The position numbers and the translations under genes were made by a program. The notes under the pieces were generated by a model. It saw only the letters and a program-made list of their open reading frames with translations. It ran no database searches and was not told the origin of the DNA. A stretch of 64,000 bases of DNA from Caproicibacterium amylolyticum (GTDB taxonomy: Bacteria; Bacillota; Clostridia; Oscillospirales; Acutalibacteraceae), in the NCBI RefSeq assembly GCF_014467055.1, contig NZ_CP060696.1, forward strand, positions 1,550,001-1,614,000, read 5' to 3'. Shown in pieces: positions 45,401-54,343 of this stretch (its first letter is position 1; each line of letters begins with the position of its first letter).

Positions 45401-45992
45401 TAGCGGCTTTTTCCCGCAGCCACCGCTGTGGAAACGGATGGCTTCGCACAAAATCATAAAGCACCTGCACCATATGCACCAGCGGGCGGTCATCCCGTCC
45501 GGCGGAAAAGCAGTCCAGCAGTTCCAGAAAATCAGCGTCATTCGCCTCGTAAAAGCTGTCCAGCACATGGGAAAACGTCTGCGCACGCAGCACTTCCATT
45601 TCCCCCGGGTCAGCAATGCGGAAATCCGCAGGCACACCGAGCTGACTGAAGTGTTCACGTACTAATTCGCTGCAAAAGCTGTCTACTGTGCCGATGTGTG
45701 CACGGGAAAGCAGAATTTTCTGGCGCTGTAGAAATGTACTTTCCGGTGTGCTTCGCAATTCCTGCGAAAGCCGCCGGTCAATGCGGTCACGCATTTCGGA
45801 AGCCGCCGCCTTTGTAAAGGTCACCACCAATAGGCGGTCCGCATCAATCGGTGCATCTTCATTCAAAATCAGCCCGGCCATGCGTTCAACCAGCACAGCG
45901 GTTTTGCCGGAACCGGCTGCCGCAGAAACCAGCAGCGGACCGCCGCGGGCGGAAATTGCGTCCTGCTGTTCGGGCGTCCATTGTGTACTCAT
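42453..45992 (-). CDS. addA: AddA, helicase-nuclease subunit of AddAB
   Basis: 1179 aa UvrD-like helicase plus C-terminal RecB-type nuclease. SAAAGSGKTAVLVERM (motif I), LIDEYQDTNELQ (motif II), GDVKQSIYGFRQAE, SIHRSKGLEFPVVILAG and ALTRAKEKL mark the helicase. The nuclease domain near 1070-1150 has VQGAVDCAFEENGALVLLDYKTD. It processes DNA ends for recombination repair. It starts within the addB stop (4-bp overlap) and the two subunits form one complex. Confidence 0.95.
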   Translation of the reverse strand: MSTQWTPEQQDAISARGGPLLVSAAAGSGKTAVLVERMAGLILNEDAPIDADRLLVVTFTKAAASEMRDRIDRRLSQELRSTPESTFLQRQKILLSRAHIGTVDSFCSELVREHFSQLGVPADFRIADPGEMEVLRAQTFSHVLDSFYEANDADFLELLDCFSAGRDDRPLVHMVQVLYDFVRSHPFPQRWLREKAAMYLADAPDETPWGRAVRIYAEEALHYCAQTTKQTLNLLQEDATLSEKCGSVFVQDLAALVEVQQALPQADWNTACELLSTISFGRMASVRGYKEDSLKIAADANRKEVKAAVQQLQKLFGYSAQECAEDFARLAPMVEKLFAIVEKFGRELDAAKAEKKLADFGDLEHWALHLLVAETPEGWRRTQTAVETAQRYDEILIDEYQDTNELQDLLFRAVSREEKNLFMVGDVKQSIYGFRQAEAGLFLARRNASVEYDRKNPQYPACITLGKNFRSRAGVTETINFLFRQLMSEGAGGLDYTDRDALYCGAQYPDSNTPDAELDILERQTEEGDTEMAELECRRIAESVLDFLQNGSVFDKGRERGGRFSDVCILLRSANQYAPLYARLLGALGIPAWADPGGGFFGTLEVRTILSFLRTIDNPLQDIPLLAVLVSPVYGFTPDELANLRIADRKHPLYIAVQKAAQSGNDRCKEFLNDLRDYRTQAAAMPANRFIDFLLQNSGYQDLVLAMDNGETRLANLHLLLEYARKYEAAGWGGLSGFIRFVDRLQEEGGDLGAAASGRETADVVRIMSIHRSKGLEFPVVILAGCGRRFHRDVGDVRLHPKLGLGVKLRDETTGCRYTTLPREAAALEQERDEMSEELRVLYVALTRAKEKLLMLCSVSNAEAKLASLAAKLEPEERLPAFLVRRASSTADWLMLCALRHPDAGRLRQVACAEHLRVLPCSEKCTFQIIRSKASAETAPEETEQPQAAAVLPDEALLAQLKRETGFIYPYAQLGRVRAKTAASDVAAAPFEKKYAAQSRPAFLGKGGLTSAERGTALHSYMQYADYAKAASDPAAELSRLQQEAFLTKEQAAAVNLDAVQKFFASPLATRILKSPHVLREYRFTIEVPAAHLDAALPPEMAREPIVVQGAVDCAFEENGALVLLDYKTDRDADESKLLERYGAQLQLYREALTQCTGLPVKECCLYAFAAGRTICAAL

Positions 45993-48900
45993 TCCGCTTT
46001 TCCCTCCTTACTGATGATCTGCAGCGCTTCCTCCGGCTTCGGCGGGTTCATTTCCCGCACCGGGTCATCCTGTTCCCGGCCGCATACGGGCGCGTAGGGG
46101 CACCACGCACAGGCATCATAGCCTTTGCCGACCAGCGGTTTCGCCTGTACCTGACCGCTATGCAGCTGTTCTGCCATTTCCTGTACTTTTTCCTGCACAT
46201 ATGCGAGAATTGACTCCAGTTCCGACCCGGAAACAGCACAGCCTTTGCCCTCCGGCATACCGTTTTTCAGCTTGACCGGCAGATACTGCCCCGCCGCGTT
46301 TTTTTCCATTGCCTCAACGATGGCAGGGTCGTCCCGCAGCAGTCCGCTCATGCACAGCTCCGCGGCCTGCTTCTGCATTTGCTTTTCCTGCGGCGTGCCA
46401 CGCTCCACCGGTGCCGCCGGAACTGCCGCCGGCATATACAGCACCCCCGCTGGTGCGGGAATTCCGTACCGCTCCCCGCCGTTTTCGTACAGTGCCGCAA
46501 GATACAGCAGCATCTGCATATTCATGCCGTACAAAATATCGGATACTTTAAATTTCTTCTTGCCGGTTTTGTAGTCCACCACGCGCAGCCAAGTGTGGCC
46601 ATCCGCCTGCCAAATGTCCACGCGGTCCACCTTGCCGACCAATTCTACACTGCCACCGTCTGCAAGCGGCAGATGCAGCCCCGGTACACCGTCAGGCCCA
46701 ATTGGCAGTTCAAAGTCAACCGGCTGAAAACTGCTCTGGCACAGTTCCGCAGCAATGTGCGCCGTTACCACCGCGGCAGCAGATGCTACCCGCCCCAGCA
46801 GAAATTGAAAGCGCGGCTCTTTTTTTTCGGCAACGCCCAGATTTTCTTCTACATAAGTGTTTAACAGTTTTAAAATTAAATCATGCAGTTCTTCCGGCTG
46901 CATCGCGTTCAGCTTTTCTGCCCCAGTTTCCCGAAACAGATGCTCCAGCAAATAATGCATCAGGCTGCCATACTCCATAGGGTCCAGTTCTGCTGCACGG
47001 CGCTCCTTTGCCTGCAAACCATATTTACAAAAATACTGGAACGGACACAATGCATAGACTTCTGCCTGCGAAGCAGAAATGTGCATATCCTTATGGAACA
47101 GTTCCTTTGCACAGTCCGCATCCGCAAAGTGCTGCGGTGAACGGTCTGCCGCGCGTTCCAGTGCGGAAAGGCGCGGTACATCAGCTTCTCCGGAAAATAG
47201 CCTCCGCAAGGCAGCTTCCTCTGGTGTTGCGTGTTTCCAGGAACGGGCCAGCTGTGCAAACGCTGCTTTCCGGCTGCAGGCAAACCAACCTTGCGGAAGT
47301 GTTGCGGCGGTTTCTACCCGCACATTGCTTAAAACCTCCTGCACCTGCGTAATCATGGAGGAGGGCAGCTTTGCAGTGCCGTCCGTCCCCGCTGCAGGCC
47401 ATGAAAGATACAAACGTTGTGACGGTGCACTGACCGCCGCATATGCCAGAAAACGTTCCTGTACGTCTACGCCCTCCAGTGTGTCGTTAAGTGGCAGGCC
47501 GCCGCGAATCAGCGAAAGGCGCTCCGCGAAGCTGAGTATGCCGGCGGTACCCGGCGTTTTTGGGAAATCATCCTTTGCGGCATCCAACACAAAAACGACC
47601 TTGGGTGCTTCCATGCGGATGCGGTTCGCCGCACCGACAGTCACTTCGTCCACTCCCTGCGGAATGCCTGCCATCTGGCTGTCCGCAAGCACAATCCGAA
47701 GCAGTTCTTCAAAGCGGTTCCGCGTAACCGGCTGTTCGCCCAAAACCAGCGCGCACTGGTCCAGCACCTGCATCAGCAAGTCCCATAGTCGCAGGGTATC
47801 ATCCGCCAGCGCAGGCTGACCCGCCTTTTCCAGTGAAGCCGCCAGGGCTTTTAAGTGCTGCGGCACTTGTGCATCCTGCAGCAGCTGGTAAACTGCCTTG
47901 GCAAGGGTTAATCCATCCGCATCCATCGCCGCGGCTGCAAATTTTTCAAGCGGTGCGGTCAGCGTTTTGCGTGCTTCCTCCAGCTGTGCAAGCCGGTGCT
48001 TGGCGTCCGGTGAAAACTCGCCTGCAAAACCGTCCGGATTGGCGGTAAATGGAGTGTGCCAGCTTCTTCCGCTGATTTTCCACACAAAACAGTAGTTTTC
48101 CAGTGCGGCAGTCATATCCGGTGAAAGCCCGGTCAGCTCCGTTTTCACATAAGTAAAAACCGTTTCACTGTCAAATCCGGTACGCACCACCGCAAAAGCA
48201 GAAAGCACAAAACGCATCAGCGGTTCATGCGTAATATCCCGTGCTTCATCCATAAAGTACGGAATTTCGTAAGTATCCAGAGCGGTATCCAAAATTCCAC
48301 GGTAGCTGTCAATGTCGCGCGCCATTACCGCAATGTCACGCGCACGGCAGAAGCCATTCGCCAGCAGATGCCGAATGGCCGCAGCCGCGTAAGCCGCTTC
48401 CTCATAAGGGTCAGCGGCTTCATAGAGAAAAATATTCTCTGCTTTCACACCAGTGGATTTTATTTCTGTACGGTAAATATTTTCTTCCAGTGTTTTTAAG
48501 TCTTCCGCGTCAAAGCGCGCACCGTCCGGCAGTTTTTCCGGCGATGCTACCCGCACATCTTCTTCTTTTGCTGCACGCATTAATCCGGCAGCGGTCTGCT
48601 TCACGATTGAAAAGACACCCATGCCCTGCTCCGGGTCGGCAAGTTCATCCGCACACAGAGCCACTGTCACTTCGGCAGCCTGCCGCAGCATGGGACGCAG
48701 AAGGCCATACTGCTGCTTGGTAAAGCTTTGAAACCCATCTATGTACACCAAGGAATCCGCAAAGAAATCGTGCACGGAAAGACAGGCGGCAGCGCGGGTC
48801 AGGTCATCCTGCGGGTCAAGCCAACTTTGCGCTACCAGTGCTTCGTAGCAGTCCAAAATGCGTGCAAGTTCCGTCAATTTTTGTCCCAGCAGTGGCATCT

Positions 48901-49333
48901 CTGCTGCACGAGCAGCTGTTCGCAGTTCTTCCGGCCCGATACCACAGGATTTAAACTCCGTGTTCGCATCCAGCAGCATATGTACCAGTTCTGTACCCTG
49001 TGCACTGCGGCGGTAAAACTGCAGGGTATCCTTGATTTGCTCCAACGCCTGACTCATCAGGATTGCCCGACCACCGTCATCCAACCGGCGTCCTGCGCCG
49101 CCGCCATAGCGCCGGGTCAGCGCATCACACAAACGGGAAAAGCTGTACACCTGCACACACTGTGCGTCCTTTGGCCCCAGCAGACGCAACATGGCGCGTT
49201 CGTTTTCAAAAGAAGCCTGCTCCGGTACCAACAGCACTAAATTTTCCTGTCCGTCCGCCGCAAGCTGCCGCAGACGCTCCCGCAGGGTCCAGGTTTTTCC
49301 GCTTCCGGCTCTGCCAAACAAAAGATGAAGCAT
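45989..49333 (-). CDS. addB: AddB, helicase-like and nuclease subunit of AddAB
   Basis: 1114 aa. N-terminal Walker A (LFGRAGSGKTWTLRERL), an inactivated helicase middle, and a C-terminal nuclease with LRVVDYKTGKKKF. The iron-sulfur cluster ligands flank it: one Cys near residue 775 (YALCPFQYFCKYGLQ) and CAWCPYAPVC near the C terminus. Together with AddA it makes 3' ends and responds to Chi sites. It heads the addBA pair. Confidence 0.94.
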   Translation of the reverse strand: MLHLLFGRAGSGKTWTLRERLRQLAADGQENLVLLVPEQASFENERAMLRLLGPKDAQCVQVYSFSRLCDALTRRYGGGAGRRLDDGGRAILMSQALEQIKDTLQFYRRSAQGTELVHMLLDANTEFKSCGIGPEELRTAARAAEMPLLGQKLTELARILDCYEALVAQSWLDPQDDLTRAAACLSVHDFFADSLVYIDGFQSFTKQQYGLLRPMLRQAAEVTVALCADELADPEQGMGVFSIVKQTAAGLMRAAKEEDVRVASPEKLPDGARFDAEDLKTLEENIYRTEIKSTGVKAENIFLYEAADPYEEAAYAAAAIRHLLANGFCRARDIAVMARDIDSYRGILDTALDTYEIPYFMDEARDITHEPLMRFVLSAFAVVRTGFDSETVFTYVKTELTGLSPDMTAALENYCFVWKISGRSWHTPFTANPDGFAGEFSPDAKHRLAQLEEARKTLTAPLEKFAAAAMDADGLTLAKAVYQLLQDAQVPQHLKALAASLEKAGQPALADDTLRLWDLLMQVLDQCALVLGEQPVTRNRFEELLRIVLADSQMAGIPQGVDEVTVGAANRIRMEAPKVVFVLDAAKDDFPKTPGTAGILSFAERLSLIRGGLPLNDTLEGVDVQERFLAYAAVSAPSQRLYLSWPAAGTDGTAKLPSSMITQVQEVLSNVRVETAATLPQGWFACSRKAAFAQLARSWKHATPEEAALRRLFSGEADVPRLSALERAADRSPQHFADADCAKELFHKDMHISASQAEVYALCPFQYFCKYGLQAKERRAAELDPMEYGSLMHYLLEHLFRETGAEKLNAMQPEELHDLILKLLNTYVEENLGVAEKKEPRFQFLLGRVASAAAVVTAHIAAELCQSSFQPVDFELPIGPDGVPGLHLPLADGGSVELVGKVDRVDIWQADGHTWLRVVDYKTGKKKFKVSDILYGMNMQMLLYLAALYENGGERYGIPAPAGVLYMPAAVPAAPVERGTPQEKQMQKQAAELCMSGLLRDDPAIVEAMEKNAAGQYLPVKLKNGMPEGKGCAVSGSELESILAYVQEKVQEMAEQLHSGQVQAKPLVGKGYDACAWCPYAPVCGREQDDPVREMNPPKPEEALQIISKEGKAE

Positions 49334-49358
49334 TTCTGTTTCCTCCCGTCATAAATCC

Positions 49359-49403
49359 ACAAAAGCAGCGGCCGGTACACCTTTGCACCGCCGCTGCTTT
49401 TGT
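49359..49403 (-). terminator. Terminator between spoIIR and addB
   Basis: ACAAAAGCAGCGGC / GCCGCTGCTTTTGT stem with a loop of about 17 nt. It separates spoIIR (upstream on the minus strand) from addBA. Confidence 0.75.
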
Positions 49404-49447
49404 AGCAGTTGATTTAAAAGATTATTTTCTGTTGCTTTCCGAGCGTT

Positions 49448-50053
49448 CTACGCTGCATTTTTTAGCCAATTTTCCAGCATTTCATAAAGCTCTACTGTTT
49501 TAAATTTAATTTGATATTGGCAGCCGGTCAGCTGCTCCTCCGGCTTTGTCAGCACATCATCCAGCTTTTTTTCCGGTTCTGCCGAAGGCAGGCACAGCGC
49601 CGGAAACAACACACACCACCAGTTGTGCCCCTGCCCTTTGCCGATCACTACTCGCAGAGCACGATAAGTACCGGCAGGAAGTGTCACATTGCTGTACTGC
49701 CGCGTTGGGAACCATGTATTTTCAAGGGAAACGCACACGCTGTCCTGACAGGCATTTCGGCGAAGCTCGTCCACTGCCTGCTGCTGCAAATCCTTTAGGT
49801 GCTTTGCCGCCTGTGCTTCCGCTTCATCCCGCGTGGCCGCACCGGTAAACCACACGCTGCTGTCCTTTAGAATACGGTCACGAACTTTCAGCTTTAAAGC
49901 CTGATCTGCGGTGGAATCGCTGTTTGCCAGCACATGCAGCCTCAGTACCCGGCTGGGGATATCTTCACTTGCGGCAATCACGCCGGTGCAGCTAAACGCC
50001 AGCGACAAAATCAATCCGATTGCCACCGCACGTTCCCATATTTTCCATTTCAT
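49448..50053 (-). CDS. spoIIR: Stage II sporulation protein R
   Basis: 201 aa. One N-terminal membrane or signal segment (about 8-28), then the family blocks RVLRLHVLANSDS, LKLKVRDRIL, RALRVVIGKGQGHNWWCVLFP. SpoIIR is made in the forespore and crosses into the intermembrane space to activate SpoIIGA, which processes sigma E in the mother cell. Its presence marks the host as a spore former. The length is normal. It is usually a single gene under sigma F; I did not find a clear sigma-F box. Confidence 0.93.
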   Translation of the reverse strand: MKWKIWERAVAIGLILSLAFSCTGVIAASEDIPSRVLRLHVLANSDSTADQALKLKVRDRILKDSSVWFTGAATRDEAEAQAAKHLKDLQQQAVDELRRNACQDSVCVSLENTWFPTRQYSNVTLPAGTYRALRVVIGKGQGHNWWCVLFPALCLPSAEPEKKLDDVLTKPEEQLTGCQYQIKFKTVELYEMLENWLKNAA

Positions 50054-50130
50054 CTGTAAGTACCTCCATTTGATTTCTGACTGGAGTATGGGAACAAAAT
50101 GGAAAATATATACAATTTTTAGACTTTTTA

Positions 50131-50355
50131 TCAGCCGCCAAAAACATCTTTTTGCAGCTGCGCATTTTTTTTACGGCGACGGGTTGTTTCTTCCTCATCA
50201 ATAGACAGTGTGCCCTCTGCATCATCAATTTTTAAAATGGTGCCTTCTTTTGCCCCCTGCGGCAGTTCAGAAGTTTCAATACCGAAGAATCTGCCGTCCT
50301 TATCCTCACAAATTGCAAGAGTGCCCTCAAAGCGGTCGATACTCACTGTTTTCAT
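50131..50355 (-). CDS. DUF3006 family small protein
   Basis: 74 aa. The opening VSIDRFEGTLAICED and the middle LPQGAKEGTILKI match the DUF3006 pattern, with a basic C-terminal tail (TRRRKKN). Function unknown; family members are small beta-rich proteins common in Firmicutes. Situated 26 bp after the ftsK stop on the same strand, so probably transcribed with ftsK. Confidence 0.78.
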   Translation of the reverse strand: MKTVSIDRFEGTLAICEDKDGRFFGIETSELPQGAKEGTILKIDDAEGTLSIDEEETTRRRKKNAQLQKDVFGG

Positions 50356-50381
50356 GCGGTTTCTGTCCTTTCCATTTTCAG

Positions 50382-53042
50382 TTATTCATCACCGGCTGCT
50401 TTACCGGTTTCTGCCTGCTCAGCAGGTGCTTTCGCGTTCATACTGCGCTCCAGCCACTGCTGATAAGTAATCAATACCTGCCGCGGCTTGCTGCCTTCAT
50501 GCGGGCCGACAATGCCCAACTGCTCCATCTGGTCCACAATACGGCCGGCACGCGCATAGCCCAAACGCAGGCGGCGCTGCAGCAGTGAAGTAGAAGCCTG
50601 ACCAGCCTCCACAACACATTTGACTGCTTCCTCCAGCATGGGGTCGGTATCCGCCTCCGCGGCAGGAGCACTGTCCTTTTTGTCGGCGACGGCGTTCTTT
50701 TCAATTTCCTCCGCAATAGCCGGGTCGTAGCCGGGCTCCTGCGACTTTTTGATAAACTCAACAATGCTTTCAATTTCGCCGTCACTGACAAACGCACCCT
50801 GCACACGCACCGGCTTTTGTGCACCGACCGGCGAAAACAGCATATCGCCGTTGCCCAAAAGCTTTTCCGCGCCGCCGGTGTCGATGATTGTGCGGCTGTC
50901 CACCTGCGAAGAAACAGACAGCGCAATTCGGCTTGGAATATTTGCTTTAATCAGGCCGGTAACAACATCAACGCTTGGACGCTGGGTGGCAATCACCAGA
51001 TGCATACCGGCGGCACGCGCCATCTGTGCCAAACGGCAGATGCTGTCCTCTACTTCATTCGGTGCGGCCATCATCAAATCCGCCAGTTCTTCAATAAATA
51101 TTACAATCTGCGGCATGCGGTCCATTGGCAGGCCGTCTTCCGTTACAAAGCCGTGCTGCGATGCCATCGCGTTATAGGATTTAATATCACGCACATTAAA
51201 TTCCGCAAAAATTTTATAGCGTTTGAGCATTTCAGTAACCGCCCAACCTAATGCGCCGGCGGCCTTGCGCGGGTCGGTCACAACCGGAACCAAAAGCTGT
51301 GGAATGCCGTTGTAAACGGAAAGTTCAACCACCTTCGGGTCAATCATCAGGAAACGGACGTCCTCCGGCGTAGACTTGTACAGCAGGCTGACAATAAAGG
51401 AATTCAAACATACGGATTTGCCGGAACCGGTAGTACCCGCAATCAGCAAATGGGGCATTTTCCCAAGGTCAGCCACTTTCGGTGCACCGGCAATATCACG
51501 CCCAAGACAGACAGTAAGCCTGCTCTTTGCTGTAATAAAAGCGTTGGATTCCACAAGGTCGCGCATGCGGACAATGCTTTTCTGCTTGTTCGGCACCTCA
51601 ATGCCAACTGCCGCTTTGCCGGGAATCGGCGCTTCGATACGAACACCGGAAGCCGCCAGATTCATCGCGATGTCATCCGCCAAATTGGTAATTTTGCTGA
51701 TTTTTACGCCGGCCGCCGGCTGCAGCTCATAGCGGGTAACAGACGGGCCGCGGCTGATATCCACAATTTTAGTGGAAACGCCGAAGCTGTGCAGCACCTG
51801 CACCAGTTGCTGACCGTTAACCTGCAGCTCTTGCTGCACCGCCGCAGAATCCGGCATGGCCGCCGCCTCCAGCATGGAAACCGGCGGTGTGTGATAGCCG
51901 TCCTGTGCCTGCTGCAGACCTGTAGAAAGTTCCTTGTCCTGCACAGCAACGGTTGCTTTTCCCTGTGCCTTTTCTTCTTTCTGCACGCGCTCCATGTATT
52001 TTGCAGCTGCCTGTGCGGAACTGCCGTCTTCCTGCACCGAAGCAGGTATTGGTGCGGATTCTTCTGCATAAGGTGCTTCACGCCGCACCGATTTCTTTTC
52101 AACAATAGCGGATGGCGGCACCGCTGTACTGTGGGAAGCCTCGTTTTTTCCGCCGCCAAACATTTCTTTCAAGCGGGAACGCTTCTCTGCCCCTTTTTCT
52201 TTCGGCTGTTCTTCCGGAACCTGTACAGGAGTCTGTACCGGGTGCATCGGCATGCCTTCATCATCCAGCGGAATGTCAATTTCTCGGCTGCGGCTGCGCT
52301 GTTTCTGCTGCGCCGCCTCCATTCGGCTTTCCCGTACGGTGCCGACTACCTGTCCAACTGCCTGTGCAGGTTTTTGAATTCCTCGCCACAGGCGCACCAG
52401 CGTAGTACCAGTCAGCAGCATCAGGGAAACGAACAGCATTAGCAGCAGGACAATGCAGGCGCCCGGTTTGCCCAATCCTGCCGTGAGCGGAAGCCCCAGC
52501 AGGCCACCGACCAGCCCAGCTCCGCCGCTGTCCTTGCAGGCATTAAACAGTGCCAGCAACTGTTCCCCAAAGGTTCCGTTTGCTCCGCCGTTGGAAACAC
52601 CAAATGCTGTTACCGCACCGCACAGTAAAACGATGGACGCAGCCGAAAGCGCTACTTTGGTTCCCATGGTGTCACCCTGCCGCTCAAAAGCAGTGGAAAA
52701 GGCAACATACAGCAGCAGCAACGGCCACAGCAGTGCACATACACCAAACAGTCCACGCACCAGATGATGCAGCATTAACCAAACATGTACCCCCGGAATA
52801 ACAGCAACAAAAAACAAAAAGATTGCCAGCGCAAAGAGCAGAATTGCGGCAGTCTGGCGCTGCTGCCGTTCCGCTTCCGGTGTCCTGCGGTTTACCGGGT
52901 GCGGCTCAGCTCTGGTTGGGCGCTGTGCCCGTGTCGAGCGTTCCGCCGTGCGGCGACCTCCCGTCTGTTTTTGCCGCTGCGGCGGTTTTTTGGCAGCCTG
53001 CCGTTTTGCAGGCTGTGAACGTGCTGTCTTCTTCTGTGCCAA
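50382..53042 (-). CDS. ftsK: DNA translocase FtsK/SpoIIIE
   Basis: 886 aa. Basic N terminus, four membrane helices (about 65-220), a variable linker (220-400), then the motor: [19 protein letters not shown] (Walker A), [12 protein letters not shown] (Walker B), [15 protein letters not shown], and the C-terminal gamma winged-helix domain (about 800-860, [16 protein letters not shown]). It pumps chromosome ends through the division or sporulation septum. The Walker B reads EELADL where DELADL is usual, a mild change. Preceded on the same strand by the ClpP-like protease. Confidence 0.94.
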   Translation of the reverse strand: MAQKKTARSQPAKRQAAKKPPQRQKQTGGRRTAERSTRAQRPTRAEPHPVNRRTPEAERQQRQTAAILLFALAIFLFFVAVIPGVHVWLMLHHLVRGLFGVCALLWPLLLLYVAFSTAFERQGDTMGTKVALSAASIVLLCGAVTAFGVSNGGANGTFGEQLLALFNACKDSGGAGLVGGLLGLPLTAGLGKPGACIVLLLMLFVSLMLLTGTTLVRLWRGIQKPAQAVGQVVGTVRESRMEAAQQKQRSRSREIDIPLDDEGMPMHPVQTPVQVPEEQPKEKGAEKRSRLKEMFGGGKNEASHSTAVPPSAIVEKKSVRREAPYAEESAPIPASVQEDGSSAQAAAKYMERVQKEEKAQGKATVAVQDKELSTGLQQAQDGYHTPPVSMLEAAAMPDSAAVQQELQVNGQQLVQVLHSFGVSTKIVDISRGPSVTRYELQPAAGVKISKITNLADDIAMNLAASGVRIEAPIPGKAAVGIEVPNKQKSIVRMRDLVESNAFITAKSRLTVCLGRDIAGAPKVADLGKMPHLLIAGTTGSGKSVCLNSFIVSLLYKSTPEDVRFLMIDPKVVELSVYNGIPQLLVPVVTDPRKAAGALGWAVTEMLKRYKIFAEFNVRDIKSYNAMASQHGFVTEDGLPMDRMPQIVIFIEELADLMMAAPNEVEDSICRLAQMARAAGMHLVIATQRPSVDVVTGLIKANIPSRIALSVSSQVDSRTIIDTGGAEKLLGNGDMLFSPVGAQKPVRVQGAFVSDGEIESIVEFIKKSQEPGYDPAIAEEIEKNAVADKKDSAPAAEADTDPMLEEAVKCVVEAGQASTSLLQRRLRLGYARAGRIVDQMEQLGIVGPHEGSKPRQVLITYQQWLERSMNAKAPAEQAETGKAAGDE

Positions 53043-53063
53043 TTTCGATACTCCCCGTTTATG

Positions 53064-53092
53064 TAATTTTTCCGCAGCAAATGCGGAAAAGT
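53064..53092 (-). terminator. Hairpin between the ClpP-like gene and ftsK
   Basis: TTTTCCGCA / TGCGGAAAA stem with a 5-nt loop (53068-53090), followed on the minus strand by a few T. A second short hairpin, TTTCTGCAAAA / TTTTGCAGAAA, lies at 53128-53150. Confidence 0.55.
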
Positions 53093-53173
53093 GATTGAAA
53101 ATGAGTCTAAAATAATTATAGCAGAGATTTCTGCAAAAGTTTTGCAGAAAAAAGAAAGCACGGCACGCCTATT

Positions 53174-53938
53174 TTACTTGTGCGCCTTTTTTGCTGTCTT
53201 TGCAGACTTCCCTGCTTTTGTATCCTTTTTCTTTCGGCTGTCGATCATGTCATATAAGCAGTTCACCGCATCCGAAAGGCCGCCCAGTGAATCAATTAGC
53301 CCTTCACGCACGGCGTCTTCACCGTCCAGCACGGTACCCACATCCATCACCAGTTCCTTTGTATTCATGGCAAGCTGCATAAAACGTTCCGGTGAAATCC
53401 GGCTGTTTGATGTCACGAACTGCGTAATGCGTTCCTGCATGCGCTGAAAATAATCCATTGTCTGCGGCACCCCAAGCATCAGGCCGTTCATACGTACTGG
53501 GTGAACGGTCATGGTTGCACTGGGTACAATAAAGCTGTGCTTTGCCGCCACAGCAAGCGGAACTCCTATGCTGTGCCCCCCGCCCAGCACAAGGCTGACC
53601 GTCGGCTTTGTCATGCTTGCCACCAGCTCTGCCAGTGCAAGTCCCGCTTCCACATCCCCGCCGACAGTGTTGAGCAAAATCAAAAGTCCTTCGGTTTTGC
53701 TGTCCTCTTCGATATCGACCAACTGCGGAATTACATGTTCATACTTGGTGGTTTTACTGGAACTTGGCAAAATAGTGTGTCCTTCTATCTGACCAATAAT
53801 CGTCAGGCAGTGGATGGTATGGTGCCCGCTGCCGGTTACGATTGCGCCCGCATCAGCATAATTGTCCCGCGTTTCTTCCTCTTCTTCAGCATCTTCATCC
53901 TGTGCCAGCATGGATGTATAATTTTTATACGTTTTCAC
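53174..53938 (-). CDS. tepA: ClpP-class membrane-associated protease (TepA-like)
   Basis: 254 aa. ClpP/crotonase fold with [19 protein letters not shown], the serine in [12 protein letters not shown], the histidine in [10 protein letters not shown], and an acidic residue downstream. The N terminus has an acidic stretch and the C terminus is Lys-rich. TepA-type proteins of Firmicutes act on signal peptides or membrane-linked substrates; the exact role is not settled. It lies upstream of ftsK, as in many Clostridia. Confidence 0.82.
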   Translation of the reverse strand: MKTYKNYTSMLAQDEDAEEEEETRDNYADAGAIVTGSGHHTIHCLTIIGQIEGHTILPSSSKTTKYEHVIPQLVDIEEDSKTEGLLILLNTVGGDVEAGLALAELVASMTKPTVSLVLGGGHSIGVPLAVAAKHSFIVPSATMTVHPVRMNGLMLGVPQTMDYFQRMQERITQFVTSNSRISPERFMQLAMNTKELVMDVGTVLDGEDAVREGLIDSLGGLSDAVNCLYDMIDSRKKKDTKAGKSAKTAKKAHK

Positions 53939-54343
53939 GTTCTCACCCCCGTGGCATTAGTCTGCCGCAGAGGTAAAAAAATATGTATAATTTCACAGCG
54001 CCGCAGGAAGTGTATATCAGTATACCATAAAAAAAGAAAAATTGCACTGCCAGCCACAGATTTCTGAGCGTCCGTTCGCTTTTTAAAAAGGGTAGATACA
54101 TGCACGCTTCCTGCAGAATTTTTTACAAAGCACGATTTTGTGCAAGAATTCAGCATTTCATACATGAAAAGTGCTTTTCTATTGCGCACCGCTTGCAGAT
54201 TCCATTTGTGAACGGATTGACAAATCAACATTTTTTGTAGATAATAGATGAAAGCATATTGTAAAAAGCACAGATGCCTTTTCTGTGGCTGTTATTAACA
54301 GAACGGCAATGTGTTCTGCATAAACAAAGGGGGACTTCGTAAA
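53939..54343. other. 405-bp divergent control region between tepA and acnA
   Basis: Contains a minus-strand extended -10 (TGGTATACT, about 54019-54026) that may serve tepA, and the acnA promoter at 54217-54245. No gene is seen here. Confidence 0.55.
54217..54245 (+). promoter_or_regulatory. Promoter of the aconitase operon
   Basis: TTGACA (54217-54222), 17-nt spacer, GATAAT (54240-54245). The untranslated leader would be about 90 nt. Confidence 0.75.
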